From assembly GCF_900113805.1 (NCBI RefSeq), contig NZ_FOQT01000003.1, positions 359,927 through 423,926 on the forward strand: 64,000 bases of DNA. The letters run 5' to 3'. A program made the position numbers and the translations under genes. Positions 7,799 through 16,408 of the stretch are shown here, one piece after another (the stretch's first letter is position 1; the number at the start of each line of letters is the position of its first letter). This DNA comes from Halpernia frigidisoli (GTDB lineage Bacteria > Bacteroidota > Bacteroidia > Flavobacteriales > Weeksellaceae). The notes under the pieces were generated by a model. It was not told the DNA's origin. It saw only the letters and a program-made list of their open reading frames with translations, and did no database searches.

Positions 7799-9949
7799 AT
7801 GAGTAAGAAAAAATATCAAAGCGATAAAAACAATAATAAACTTCAGGAAATCGGAAGGTTGATTGTAAGATTTATGAATGGAAATTCTACGAAAATCTAT
7901 AATTATAAACAGATTTCAGACGGAATTGAACATAAAAATCCGCGCCAAAGAGAACAGGTTATTCAAAGTTTACACAAACTTTTAGCAACTGAAAAAATAA
8001 AAGAAGTTGAGAAAGGAAAATACATTATCAACTTAAAAATAAAAGGCACTTTAACCGGGAAAATTGACTTTAACCAAAGTGGAAATGCTTTTGTTAAAGT
8101 AGAAGAACTTCCCGATGATGTTTTTATTCATCAAAAAAATGTGAAAGATGCTTTGCAAGGCGATAAAGTTTTAATCGTTACCTATAATTTTAAAGGAAAA
8201 AAATTAGAAGGTTCTGTTGTTGAAGTTTTAGAAAGAAATCGGACAGAATTTGTTGGCGTTTTTCAATTAATTGAGCATAAAGATTTTGGCTTTGTGGTTT
8301 GCGATAAAAAAGCAATAAATACCGACATTTTCATTTCTAAAAATCATTTTAATGACGCAAAAGATGGCGATAAAGTCATCGTTAAAATGGTTGGTTGGGA
8401 AGCAGGAAATAAAAATCCGGAAGGTGAAATTATTCAGGTTTTAGGAACGCCGGGAAATCACGAAACTGAAATTCATTCCATCTTGGCAGAATATGGTTTG
8501 CCTTATGAATTTCCAGAAGAAGTTGAAAGAGAAGCGGATAATATTGATAAAAGAATTGGTGGAAAAGAGTTAGAAAAACGCCGCGATATGCGAAAAGTCT
8601 GCACTTTCACGATCGATCCAAAAGATGCAAAGGATTTTGATGATTCTATGTCCATTGAAAAATTAGAAAATGGAAATTGGGAAATAGGTGTTCATATTGC
8701 GGATGTTTCCCATTACGTACTGCCAGGAACTCTTTTAGATGATGAGGCTTACAAACGCGCGACCTCAGTTTATCTCGTAGATCGCGTTGTACCGATGCTT
8801 CCCGAAGTTTTGAGCAACGAGGTTTGTTCGCTTCGTCCAAATGAAGAAAAATATACTTTTTCTGCGGTTTTTGAGATGAATGATAAAGCCGAAGTTTTAA
8901 ATGAATGGTTTGGAAAAACCGTGACTTATTCGGATCGCCGATTCACTTATGAAGAAGCACAGGAAAGAATTGAAAATAAAGAAGGTGATTATGCAGATGA
9001 AATTTTGAACCTTGACAGTTTAGCAAAAATTTTGCGACAAGAAAGAATTGAGAATGGCGCAATTACTTTCGACAGAAGTGAAGTGCGTTTTAATCTGGAT
9101 GAAAACAGCAACCCAATTGGGGTTTATTTTAAAGTAAGTAAAGATTCCAATCATTTGATCGAGGAATTTGCATTGTTGGCCAATAAAAAAGTGTCAGAAT
9201 TTGTGTCACTAAAAAATGGAAAACCGACTGAAAAGACATTTATTTATCGAATTCACGATGATCCGGATCCTTCAAAATTAGAAGCACTGCGCGATTTTGT
9301 AGGTAGTTTTGGTTATAAAATGGATCTTGCAAATACCAAAAAAGTGGCCCAATCTTTAAATAAATTATTGAGCGACGTTCAAGGAAAAGGTGAAGAAAAT
9401 ATGATCGAAACTTTGGCGATGCGAAGTATGAGTAAAGCGATTTATTCTACTGAACCAATTGGGCATTATGGTTTAGGATTCGATTATTATTCGCATTTTA
9501 CGTCGCCAATTCGCCGTTATCCAGATTTAATTGCACATCGATTATTACAACATTATTTAGACGGCGGAAGATCACCTTATAAGCCAGAATACGAAGAAAA
9601 ATGCAAGCATTGCAGTGCGATGGAACGTGTAGCAGCCGAAGCAGAAAGAGAATCCATCAAATTTATGCAGGTAAAATTTATGCAGACGCATCTTAATGAA
9701 GAATTTACTGGTGTAGTTTCCGGTGTTGCAGAATTTGGTTTTTGGGTACAAATCCCTGAAAATGGCGCGGAAGGTTTAATTAAATTAAGAGATTTAATGG
9801 ATGATTCTTATTCTTATGACAAAGCAACACACGCAGTTTATGGCAAAAAATCAGGAAACAAATACCAATTGGGTGATGAACTAAGAATCAAAGTAGTGAA
9901 AGCAAATTTAATTGCGAAACAACTTGATTTTAAAATTGTTACAGATTAA
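7799..9949 (+). CDS. rnr: Ribonuclease R
   Basis: RNase R is a processive 3'-5' exoribonuclease that degrades structured RNA. The 716-residue order is: N-terminal helix-turn-helix-like region, cold-shock domains (DDVFIHQKNV, ~105-115; IFISKNHF), the RNB catalytic domain with the acidic metal-binding cluster FTIDPKDAKDFDD (~270-283) and HIADVSHYV, the segment FTSPIRRYPDL (~565), and a C-terminal S1 domain (EFTGVVSGVAEFGFWVQI). Length and order are typical. The upstream spacer of 45 bases suggests transcription with rpiB. Confidence 0.96.
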   Translation: MSKKKYQSDKNNNKLQEIGRLIVRFMNGNSTKIYNYKQISDGIEHKNPRQREQVIQSLHKLLATEKIKEVEKGKYIINLKIKGTLTGKIDFNQSGNAFVKVEELPDDVFIHQKNVKDALQGDKVLIVTYNFKGKKLEGSVVEVLERNRTEFVGVFQLIEHKDFGFVVCDKKAINTDIFISKNHFNDAKDGDKVIVKMVGWEAGNKNPEGEIIQVLGTPGNHETEIHSILAEYGLPYEFPEEVEREADNIDKRIGGKELEKRRDMRKVCTFTIDPKDAKDFDDSMSIEKLENGNWEIGVHIADVSHYVLPGTLLDDEAYKRATSVYLVDRVVPMLPEVLSNEVCSLRPNEEKYTFSAVFEMNDKAEVLNEWFGKTVTYSDRRFTYEEAQERIENKEGDYADEILNLDSLAKILRQERIENGAITFDRSEVRFNLDENSNPIGVYFKVSKDSNHLIEEFALLANKKVSEFVSLKNGKPTEKTFIYRIHDDPDPSKLEALRDFVGSFGYKMDLANTKKVAQSLNKLLSDVQGKGEENMIETLAMRSMSKAIYSTEPIGHYGLGFDYYSHFTSPIRRYPDLIAHRLLQHYLDGGRSPYKPEYEEKCKHCSAMERVAAEAERESIKFMQVKFMQTHLNEEFTGVVSGVAEFGFWVQIPENGAEGLIKLRDLMDDSYSYDKATHAVYGKKSGNKYQLGDELRIKVVKANLIAKQLDFKIVTD

Positions 9950-9983
9950 TTTTCTAAAAAAGATCAAAATTAAATTTTAGAAA

Positions 9984-10664
9984 ATGCTTGAACTTATTTT
10001 TTTAGCCATTGGATTGGGATTGATGCTTAGTTTAGTATTCATCGGTCCGATCTTTTTTCTTTTAATTGAAACCAGTTTTAATCGTGGCCCAAAACACGCT
10101 TTGGCTTTAGATTTTGGCGTAATTTCGGCAGATTTGCTTTGTATTTTTGCTGCTTATTTTGCAAGTGATGATCTTGTAAATATTATTGATAAACATCCCG
10201 GCTTTTATCGAATTTCTGCGTTTATTATTTTAGTTTATGCCATTTATATGATTGTTTCTAAAACAAATATGCATTTAAAAGGCGAACAGAAAATGATCGA
10301 TCAGAATTATATTAAAACTTTTTTTAATGGTTTTTTCCTTAATTTTTTAAATATTGGTGTTGTCCTTTTTTGGTTGGTAACAGTAATTTCAGTGAGAAGT
10401 TCTTATCCGAAAACAGATGAGTTTATCCTCTACATTGCTTTGGTTATAGGAACTTATCTTTCTGTTGATCTCTTTAAAATATTTTTAGCAAAACAGTTTC
10501 ATTACAAGCTCACAGAAAAATTAGCCAATATTATCCGAAAAAGTGTTGGTGTGATCCTGATATTATTTAGTTTGCTGATTTTTCTGCAAAGTTTTCAAAA
10601 GTTTAATCAGTTCGATAAAAGACTGGAAAAAGCAGAGCAAAAAGAACATTTAGAACAACGTTAA
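9984..10664 (+). CDS. LysE/RhtB-family exporter
   Basis: A 226-residue membrane protein with about six hydrophobic segments. The first segment holds the family pattern GLGLMLSLVFIGPIFFLLIETSFNRGPKHALA, seen here as GLGLMLSLVFIGP followed by a GPKHAL turn. LysE/RhtB proteins export amino acids or related small molecules; the substrate is unknown. The stop codon overlaps the ATG of the LD-carboxypeptidase gene by one base, so the two are translationally coupled. Confidence 0.75.
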   Translation: MLELIFLAIGLGLMLSLVFIGPIFFLLIETSFNRGPKHALALDFGVISADLLCIFAAYFASDDLVNIIDKHPGFYRISAFIILVYAIYMIVSKTNMHLKGEQKMIDQNYIKTFFNGFFLNFLNIGVVLFWLVTVISVRSSYPKTDEFILYIALVIGTYLSVDLFKIFLAKQFHYKLTEKLANIIRKSVGVILILFSLLIFLQSFQKFNQFDKRLEKAEQKEHLEQR

Positions 10665-11599
10665 TGAAAGATATAATTTATCCTAAATCTTTAAAAAAAG
10701 GCGGTAAAATTGCCATTATTTCGCCCGCTGGCTTTGTCGAAAGATCTACCATCGAAAATACGTTAAAATTAATTGAATCAAATGGTTACGACTATGAATT
10801 TGGCGCGCACGTTTTTGATAAATATGAACATGGTTACAATTATGCAGGTACTGAAAGTGAACGACTTTTAGACTTAAATTGGGCTTTAACTGATCCCGAA
10901 ATTTCTGCAATCTGGACAACTCGTGGCGGTTATGGCTGTATGCATTTACTGGAAAAAATTGATTTAAAAGAATTCAAAAAAAACCCAAAATGGTTTATTG
11001 GATATTCTGACAATACTGTAATCAGTAGTTTTTTACTTAAAAATGGTTTCGCTTCCATTAACGGACAAACTTTAAAAACATCGTCTTTTGGTGTTTCGGA
11101 TGAAAGTTATGATCAAATATTTGATATTTTAAAAGGAAAATTTCCAAGATATACTGTCGAAAATAATCAGTTTAACAAAGAAGGAAGCGTTGAAGGACAA
11201 TTAATTGGCGGAAATTTAGCATTAGTTTACGCACTTTTAGGAACAAAATATACTTTCGATTTTCGGGATAAAATATTATTCATAGAAGAAATTGGTGAAA
11301 ATTATTACGCGTTAGACAGAATGTTAATGAGTCTGGAATTAGCCGGCGTTTTTAAAGAGATTAAAGGATTAATTATTGGCGGAATGATCAATATGGGCGA
11401 TGAAAAAGAGAACAAAAATTATGAAAATAGTTTTGATGAAATGGCTTATCAAATCATTGCGGAACGAGTTTCAAAATACAACTTCCCTACTCTTTTCGGC
11501 TTTCCAAACGGTCATATTTTTGATAATTTACCGTTGATCATCGGTTCAAATATTAGTTTAAATGTGGGGAAAATTAATGAAGTTAATTATTTAAAATAA
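10664..11599 (+). CDS. LD-carboxypeptidase (peptidase family S66)
   Basis: S66 LD-carboxypeptidases remove the terminal D-alanine from muropeptide tetrapeptides in peptidoglycan recycling; close relatives (MccF) cleave microcin-type amides. The 311-residue protein has IAIISPAGFV at the start, the segment WTTRGGYG and the nucleophile motif WFIGYSDNT (Ser within GYSD), followed by GQLIGGNLALV and a C-terminal IIGGMINMGD with FGFPNGHI bearing the catalytic His. No signal peptide is visible, so it is probably cytoplasmic. It overlaps the exporter gene by one base and is followed immediately by the DoxX-like gene. Confidence 0.88.
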   Translation: MKDIIYPKSLKKGGKIAIISPAGFVERSTIENTLKLIESNGYDYEFGAHVFDKYEHGYNYAGTESERLLDLNWALTDPEISAIWTTRGGYGCMHLLEKIDLKEFKKNPKWFIGYSDNTVISSFLLKNGFASINGQTLKTSSFGVSDESYDQIFDILKGKFPRYTVENNQFNKEGSVEGQLIGGNLALVYALLGTKYTFDFRDKILFIEEIGENYYALDRMLMSLELAGVFKEIKGLIIGGMINMGDEKENKNYENSFDEMAYQIIAERVSKYNFPTLFGFPNGHIFDNLPLIIGSNISLNVGKINEVNYLK

Positions 11600-11600
11600 T

Positions 11601-11951
11601 ATGGTTTATTCAAAATACATTCTTATTTCAATATTAATTTTTGCAGGAACAATGCATTTTGTTCGTCCATTTTTCTTCATAAAGATAATGCCGAGTTATA
11701 TTCCTTTTCATTTAAAATTGGTTTATATAAGTGGTTTAGTAGAGATTTTGTGTGGTTTACTTTTAATTTTTCCGCAGACGCAAACTTTTGGTGCGTATCT
11801 AGCCATTCTTTTATTTATAGCGGTTTTTCCGGCAAATATTGAAATGGCGAAAGATTATTACATTACACATAATAAATATTTTTGGGTCACAGTCTTGCGG
11901 CTTCCCTTGCAAATTTTACTCATTTTGTGGGCTTATCAATTTAGAAAATAA
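11601..11951 (+). CDS. DoxX-like small membrane protein
   Basis: A 116-residue protein with four predicted transmembrane helices. The first carries GTMHFVRP, and SGLVEILCGLLLIFPQT in the second half is typical of DoxX/MauE-like quinol-associated membrane proteins. Function is unknown for this subgroup. It sits one base after the LD-carboxypeptidase stop, and its stop codon overlaps the yraN start by one base. Confidence 0.7.
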   Translation: MVYSKYILISILIFAGTMHFVRPFFFIKIMPSYIPFHLKLVYISGLVEILCGLLLIFPQTQTFGAYLAILLFIAVFPANIEMAKDYYITHNKYFWVTVLRLPLQILLILWAYQFRK

Positions 11952-12322
11952 TGGCAGATCATAATGAATTTGGAAAACTTGCAGAAGAACTGGCCGTTAA
12001 ATTTTTAGAAGATTTAAAGTATAAAATTCTGGTAAGAAATTACAGATTCATGAAGGCTGAAATTGATATTATCGCGGAATTTGAAAATGAAATCATCATT
12101 GTAGAAGTTAAAGCACGAGGAACAGATGCTTTTATGGAACCTCAAGAAGCCATTAACAAAAAGAAAATGAAACTTCTTATTTCTGCTGCCAATGATTTTT
12201 CAGAGAATTTTAAAAGAGATTTAAACACTAGGTTTGATGTCATTACAATTCTTCCAGATGAAAGAAAGAAACTTCAAATCACGCATATAATTAATGCTTT
12301 CGAAAGTATTGATGGTAATTAA
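11951..12322 (+). CDS. YraN family (UPF0102) nuclease-fold protein
   Basis: A 123-residue protein with the UPF0102 pattern: FGKLAEELAVKFLEDLKY, RNYRFMKAEIDIIAE and IIIVEVKARGTDAF. The D...EVK arrangement is the core of a PD-(D/E)XK nuclease fold, here with residues E/D (EIDIIAE) and EVK. Family members are conserved across bacteria but have no settled function. The start codon overlaps the previous stop. Confidence 0.88.
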   Translation: MADHNEFGKLAEELAVKFLEDLKYKILVRNYRFMKAEIDIIAEFENEIIIVEVKARGTDAFMEPQEAINKKKMKLLISAANDFSENFKRDLNTRFDVITILPDERKKLQITHIINAFESIDGN

Positions 12323-12333
12323 AAATTTAAAAA

Positions 12334-13086
12334 ATGAAAACAGTATTAATAACCGGAGCAACATCCGGAATAGGTGAAGCAACTGCGAAACTTTTAGCTG
12401 CTCAAAATTACAGACTAATTCTTTGCGGGCGAAAGAAAGAAGTTTTAGATCAATTAAAAACAGAACTTTCAAATTATACCGAAGTATTTAGTTTAAATTT
12501 TGATGTCCGTTCCAATGAAGAGGTGAAAAACGCTTTTAAAACGCTACCAAGAGAATGGCAAGATATAGATATTCTTATTAATAATGCTGGAAATGCTCAT
12601 GGTTTGGAGCCTTTATCAGAAGGGAACGTAGAAGATTGGGATGCAATGATAGATGGAAATGTAAAAGGTCTTTTATACGTTTCTAAAGAAGTAATTCCGC
12701 AGATGAAAAAAAGAAATTCTGGACATATTGTGAATATTTCTTCAGTTGCTGCAAGACAAACTTATGCAAATGGCGTGGTTTATTGTGCTTCAAAAAAAGC
12801 AGTCGATGTCATTTCTGAAGGTATGCGTTTAGAATTAACAGAGTTTGGCGTAAAGGTCTCAAACGTGCAGCCAGGCGCTGTAGAAACAGATTTTTCTAAA
12901 GTCCGTTTTAAAGGCGATGAAGAACGCGCCTCATCAGTTTATGACGGCTATGACGCTTTGAAGGCAGAAGATATTGCAGATTTGATCGCCTATATTATTA
13001 ATGCACCAAAACACGTGTCAATTGCAGATGTGGCTATATTTCCAAGTGCTCAAGCAGAACCTCGGACGATTTATCGCAGAACCTGA
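12334..13086 (+). CDS. Short-chain dehydrogenase/reductase (YdfG-like)
   Basis: A 250-residue classical SDR. The NAD(P)-binding motif is [13 protein letters not shown] at the N terminus, NNAG is at ~85, and the catalytic triad is Ser in VNISSVAA plus Tyr/Lys in YCASKKA. The sequence resembles YdfG-type NADP-dependent 3-hydroxy acid/serine dehydrogenases (C-terminal [18 protein letters not shown]), but the substrate cannot be stated. It begins 11 bases after yraN and ends just before the convergent LacI gene. Confidence 0.88.
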   Translation: MKTVLITGATSGIGEATAKLLAAQNYRLILCGRKKEVLDQLKTELSNYTEVFSLNFDVRSNEEVKNAFKTLPREWQDIDILINNAGNAHGLEPLSEGNVEDWDAMIDGNVKGLLYVSKEVIPQMKKRNSGHIVNISSVAARQTYANGVVYCASKKAVDVISEGMRLELTEFGVKVSNVQPGAVETDFSKVRFKGDEERASSVYDGYDALKAEDIADLIAYIINAPKHVSIADVAIFPSAQAEPRTIYRRT

Positions 13087-13088
13087 TT

Positions 13089-14069
13089 TTAAATAACAGC
13101 TTCCTGAAAGCAGGTATCCATATATTTTGTTTCTACTGCTGTACTTTTTGTTTCTATTTTTTCTAAAATTTTGTAAGCGGTGGTTTTTCCCATTTCAAAA
13201 CCGTCATGTTTTACAATACTGATGTTTTTTGCAAGAAAGGAAGTTAGTTTCCCACTGCTGATCGCTGTTATCAAATAATCTTTCGGCGAAACATTAAGTG
13301 AATTAAAAGCAGAGAAAAGGCCGGCCAAAACCTCATCACTCATTGCAAATATAGAATCAAATTTTTCTGTAAGAATTACACTTTCAACGAAATTACGCGC
13401 CTGATCTTCATTTTCTGCGTAGAGTTTTGTCGCTTTAATGTTGCTGTCAGAAAGTTTTTCCATTAAACCTTTTTCCCTTCTTTTAGTTATTTCTAATTTT
13501 TTATTTCCAAAAATACAAAGTGTACTTTTTACATTATTTTTAATTAAAAAATCAGCAATAGCCGATGTTGAGGCCGCATCGTCTATTAAAATTTCGTCAA
13601 AACTGTCTTGCGGAATACTTTTATCAAAAATTACTACAGGAATGTCGAGATTTGCCGCTTTTTCTAAATGAGAAAGATCTTGTGTCTCGGATGTCAGTGA
13701 GATTACGATTCCGTCAACACCATAATTACAGCAGAAATCAATATTTTTTTTCTCTATTTCCATATCTTCATCAGAAATCAATATCAGTAAATGATAATTT
13801 TTTTCTGTTAAAACTGATGAAAGTCCGTTAATTATGGAAGGAATAAAAAACATATTCATTTTAGGTACGACGAGACCAATTAAGCGACTTTTTTTACTTC
13901 TAAAATTTTTCCCCCATTCGCTGGGTTGGTAATTCATTATTGAAACTACTTCTCTCACTCGGATTTTTACTTTCTCACTGATATCCGGATGATCGCTTAA
14001 AGCACGCGATACGGTTGAGGTGCTTATTTTTAGCATTTCGGCAATGTCTTTTATTGTAATCCTGCTCAT
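13089..14069 (-). CDS. LacI-family transcriptional regulator of the adjacent sugar locus
   Basis: A 326-residue repressor with an N-terminal helix-turn-helix (TIKDIAEMLKISTSTVSRAL, residues ~4-23) and hinge region, followed by a periplasmic-binding-protein-like sensor domain (LIGLVVPKMN, DGIVISLTS, DEVLAGLF). It is divergent from the GH65 gene, which starts a sugar-utilisation locus, so it probably controls that locus in response to a sugar or sugar phosphate. Palindromic AATCGATT sequences in the shared 230-bp intergenic region are candidate operators. Confidence 0.92.
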   Translation of the reverse strand: MSRITIKDIAEMLKISTSTVSRALSDHPDISEKVKIRVREVVSIMNYQPSEWGKNFRSKKSRLIGLVVPKMNMFFIPSIINGLSSVLTEKNYHLLILISDEDMEIEKKNIDFCCNYGVDGIVISLTSETQDLSHLEKAANLDIPVVIFDKSIPQDSFDEILIDDAASTSAIADFLIKNNVKSTLCIFGNKKLEITKRREKGLMEKLSDSNIKATKLYAENEDQARNFVESVILTEKFDSIFAMSDEVLAGLFSAFNSLNVSPKDYLITAISSGKLTSFLAKNISIVKHDGFEMGKTTAYKILEKIETKSTAVETKYMDTCFQEAVI

Positions 14070-14183
14070 TTCGTAAATTTAGTTAATAATTTGGGGATAA
14101 AAAACGCTTAATTTTAACTTATTTTATATTAAATTAAGTTAAAACAGCATTAATATTTAATCTATTTTTCAACAACAACCGTT

Positions 14184-14199
14184 TGCACAATCGATTGCA
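14184..14199. promoter_or_regulatory. Possible LacI-family operator 1
   Basis: TGCACAATCGATTGCA contains the perfect 10-bp palindrome CAATCGATTG centred on CG (14192/14193), as expected for LacI-family operators. It lies in the spacer between the divergent LacI and GH65 genes. Confidence 0.4.
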
Positions 14200-14253
14200 T
14201 AGTTTTTTTTTGACTTAAAGTTTAAAAATGTAATTCGGTATTGTTAAAAAAAA

Positions 14254-14274
14254 TAAATTTGTAGTTAATCGATT
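14254..14274 (+). promoter_or_regulatory. GH65 promoter -7 element with overlapping operator-like palindrome
   Basis: TAAATTTG (14254-14261) matches the -7 consensus. A second AATCGATT (14267-14274) sits where transcription would start, so a bound repressor would block the promoter. No convincing -33 TTG was found at normal spacing. The GH65 ATG is 25 bases downstream. Confidence 0.4.
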
Positions 14275-14299
14275 TACTTTTAAAAAATTATCAAAAGGA

Positions 14300-16315
14300 A
14301 TGCTGAATTTTAAAAAAATTATAACTGTTACTATCTTTTTGGTATATAGTTCATATTTTTCGCAAAATAAAGTTTCAGATGAATGGAATATCTCTGCCAC
14401 ATCCAGAGAAAATTATAATGGCGTTGCAATGGCAAACGGTCAGTTTGGAATCGTGACTGATGATACTCCACTTCGCCACAAAGAAGTAATACTTGGAGGC
14501 GTTTATGAAGCGAGTCCGGAAAATGGCATAAGCAGAATCGTTAAAGGTATTGAGTTTTTAAATATTAGGTTAAAAATAAATAACCAGGAAATAAAAAGCG
14601 ACAATATTTCTAATTGGCAGCAAACCATAAACATGCAGCAGGGAATCTCCAATACTTCATTTGATTTTAAAGATCTGGCAAAAATTAATTACAGTATTCT
14701 AGCGAACCGAGCAAATCCTTTTGCAGCTATGGCAATTGTGGAGATCATACCGGAAAAAGACATTACAATTTCTGCGTTTAACTACATGAATGTTCCTGAT
14801 GAACTTAAAGACGCGAAGAAAAATTTTCGTGTTTTGAAAGATAATGAATTTTTGATGCCGGTTTTCGGGACGAGTGCAACTACATTGGAAGGAAAATATA
14901 ATGTTGCAGCATCAACTACATTTCTTTTTGACGGTGTAAAAGAAGATTTAAAATATGTAAATCAGGAAGTCGGTTTCACAAAAAAATTATTAAAAGGTAA
15001 AAAATACAGATTTGCAGTTGCGGGCGGTATCTGTACGTCAAAAGACGTCACAGATCCATCAAACGAATCAGAAAGGCAAGCCATTTTTGCGCTGCAGGAA
15101 GGAATAGACAAAATGCTTGAACGTCATAAAAATGCCTGGGCTGAACTTTGGAAATCAGGTGATATTCAGATTGAAGGTGATATTGATGCCCAACAGAGAG
15201 TGCGTTTTGCACTCTACAATCTCTATTCTTTCATCAGACCAAATTCCCGGCAGAGTATCTCTCCAATGGGTCTTTCTTCTCAAGGTTATAATGGTCATAT
15301 TTTTTGGGATGCTGAGCTTTGGATGTATCCTGTGCTTTTAGCTTTACAGCCTGACATGGCGAAGTCCTGTTTAGATTACAGATACGACCGATTAGAAAAA
15401 GCCAAGCAAAAAGCAATGATTTACGGTTATAAAGGAGCGATGTTTCCCTGGGAATCAGATGATACCGGAGAAGAGGCCACACCAACCTGGGCACTTACGG
15501 GGATTTTTGAGCAGCATATAACGTCAGATGTTTCAATTGCTTTTTGGAATTATTACACTGTTACACAAGATAGAGACTGGTTGCGCGAAAATTTTAAAGT
15601 TTTAAAAGAAACTGCAGATTTTTGGATAAGCAGAGTGGTAAAAAATACAGATGGCTCCTATTCCATTAAAAATGTAGTTGGAGCAGATGAATATGCACAG
15701 CATGTGGATGATAATGCTTTTACAAATGGCGCCGCAATTGAAACTTTAAAAAATACCATAAGAGCCGCAGAAATCTTAAATGAACCTGTAAACCCCGCGT
15801 GGAAAGAAGTGGCCAATAAAATTATAATTCAGAAAAAGAACGGAATTACACAAAATTATGATGGTTACGGCGGACAAATGATCAAGCAGGCAGATGTTAA
15901 TCTTCTCGCCTATCCACTTCATATAATTACAGATAAAATTCAAATTGAAAAAGACTTAGATTATTATTCAGAAAAAATGGATAAAATAGACGGACCTGCA
16001 ATGGGTTCGGGGATAATGTCTGTGTTGTACGCAAGAATGGGTAATTCAGATAAAGCGTATGATTATTTTGTAAAATCTTATTTACCCAATTCAAGACCAC
16101 CTTTTGGTGTTTTTTCGGAATCTGCGAAAAGCAATAATCCCTATTTTGCTACCGGTGCTGGTGCAATGCTGCAAGGTCTAATTTATGGATTTGGTGGGGT
16201 AGAGCTTACGGACAAAGGATTTAAATACGGCAAAGGAATTTTACCAAAAAAATGGAAATCTTTAAAATTTGTCGGCATTGGCGCAGATGAAAAAACGATT
16301 GTAATTAATAACTAA
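14300..16315 (+). CDS. Secreted glycoside hydrolase family 65 protein
   Basis: GH65 enzymes act on alpha-linked disaccharides (trehalose, maltose, kojibiose, nigerose), mostly as phosphorylases, but a Flavobacterium johnsoniae GH65 kojibiose hydrolase is known. The 671-residue protein has a signal peptide (FLVYSSYFSQ), a beta-sandwich N-terminal domain and an (alpha/alpha)6 barrel with HIFWDAELWMYP and the catalytic-acid segment VGADEYAQHVDDNAFTN (Glu464). Export to a compartment with little phosphate argues for hydrolysis over phosphorolysis; this is an inference. It is the first gene of the (+) strand sugar locus. Confidence 0.85.
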   Translation: MLNFKKIITVTIFLVYSSYFSQNKVSDEWNISATSRENYNGVAMANGQFGIVTDDTPLRHKEVILGGVYEASPENGISRIVKGIEFLNIRLKINNQEIKSDNISNWQQTINMQQGISNTSFDFKDLAKINYSILANRANPFAAMAIVEIIPEKDITISAFNYMNVPDELKDAKKNFRVLKDNEFLMPVFGTSATTLEGKYNVAASTTFLFDGVKEDLKYVNQEVGFTKKLLKGKKYRFAVAGGICTSKDVTDPSNESERQAIFALQEGIDKMLERHKNAWAELWKSGDIQIEGDIDAQQRVRFALYNLYSFIRPNSRQSISPMGLSSQGYNGHIFWDAELWMYPVLLALQPDMAKSCLDYRYDRLEKAKQKAMIYGYKGAMFPWESDDTGEEATPTWALTGIFEQHITSDVSIAFWNYYTVTQDRDWLRENFKVLKETADFWISRVVKNTDGSYSIKNVVGADEYAQHVDDNAFTNGAAIETLKNTIRAAEILNEPVNPAWKEVANKIIIQKKNGITQNYDGYGGQMIKQADVNLLAYPLHIITDKIQIEKDLDYYSEKMDKIDGPAMGSGIMSVLYARMGNSDKAYDYFVKSYLPNSRPPFGVFSESAKSNNPYFATGAGAMLQGLIYGFGGVELTDKGFKYGKGILPKKWKSLKFVGIGADEKTIVINN

Positions 16316-16408
16316 TTTTAAATAAAAACTCATGAGGGAACAACATTTTCGCAAAACACAATGGTAATAATGGAACTTTAAAAAACTTAATAGAAAAATT
16401 TAATAATT

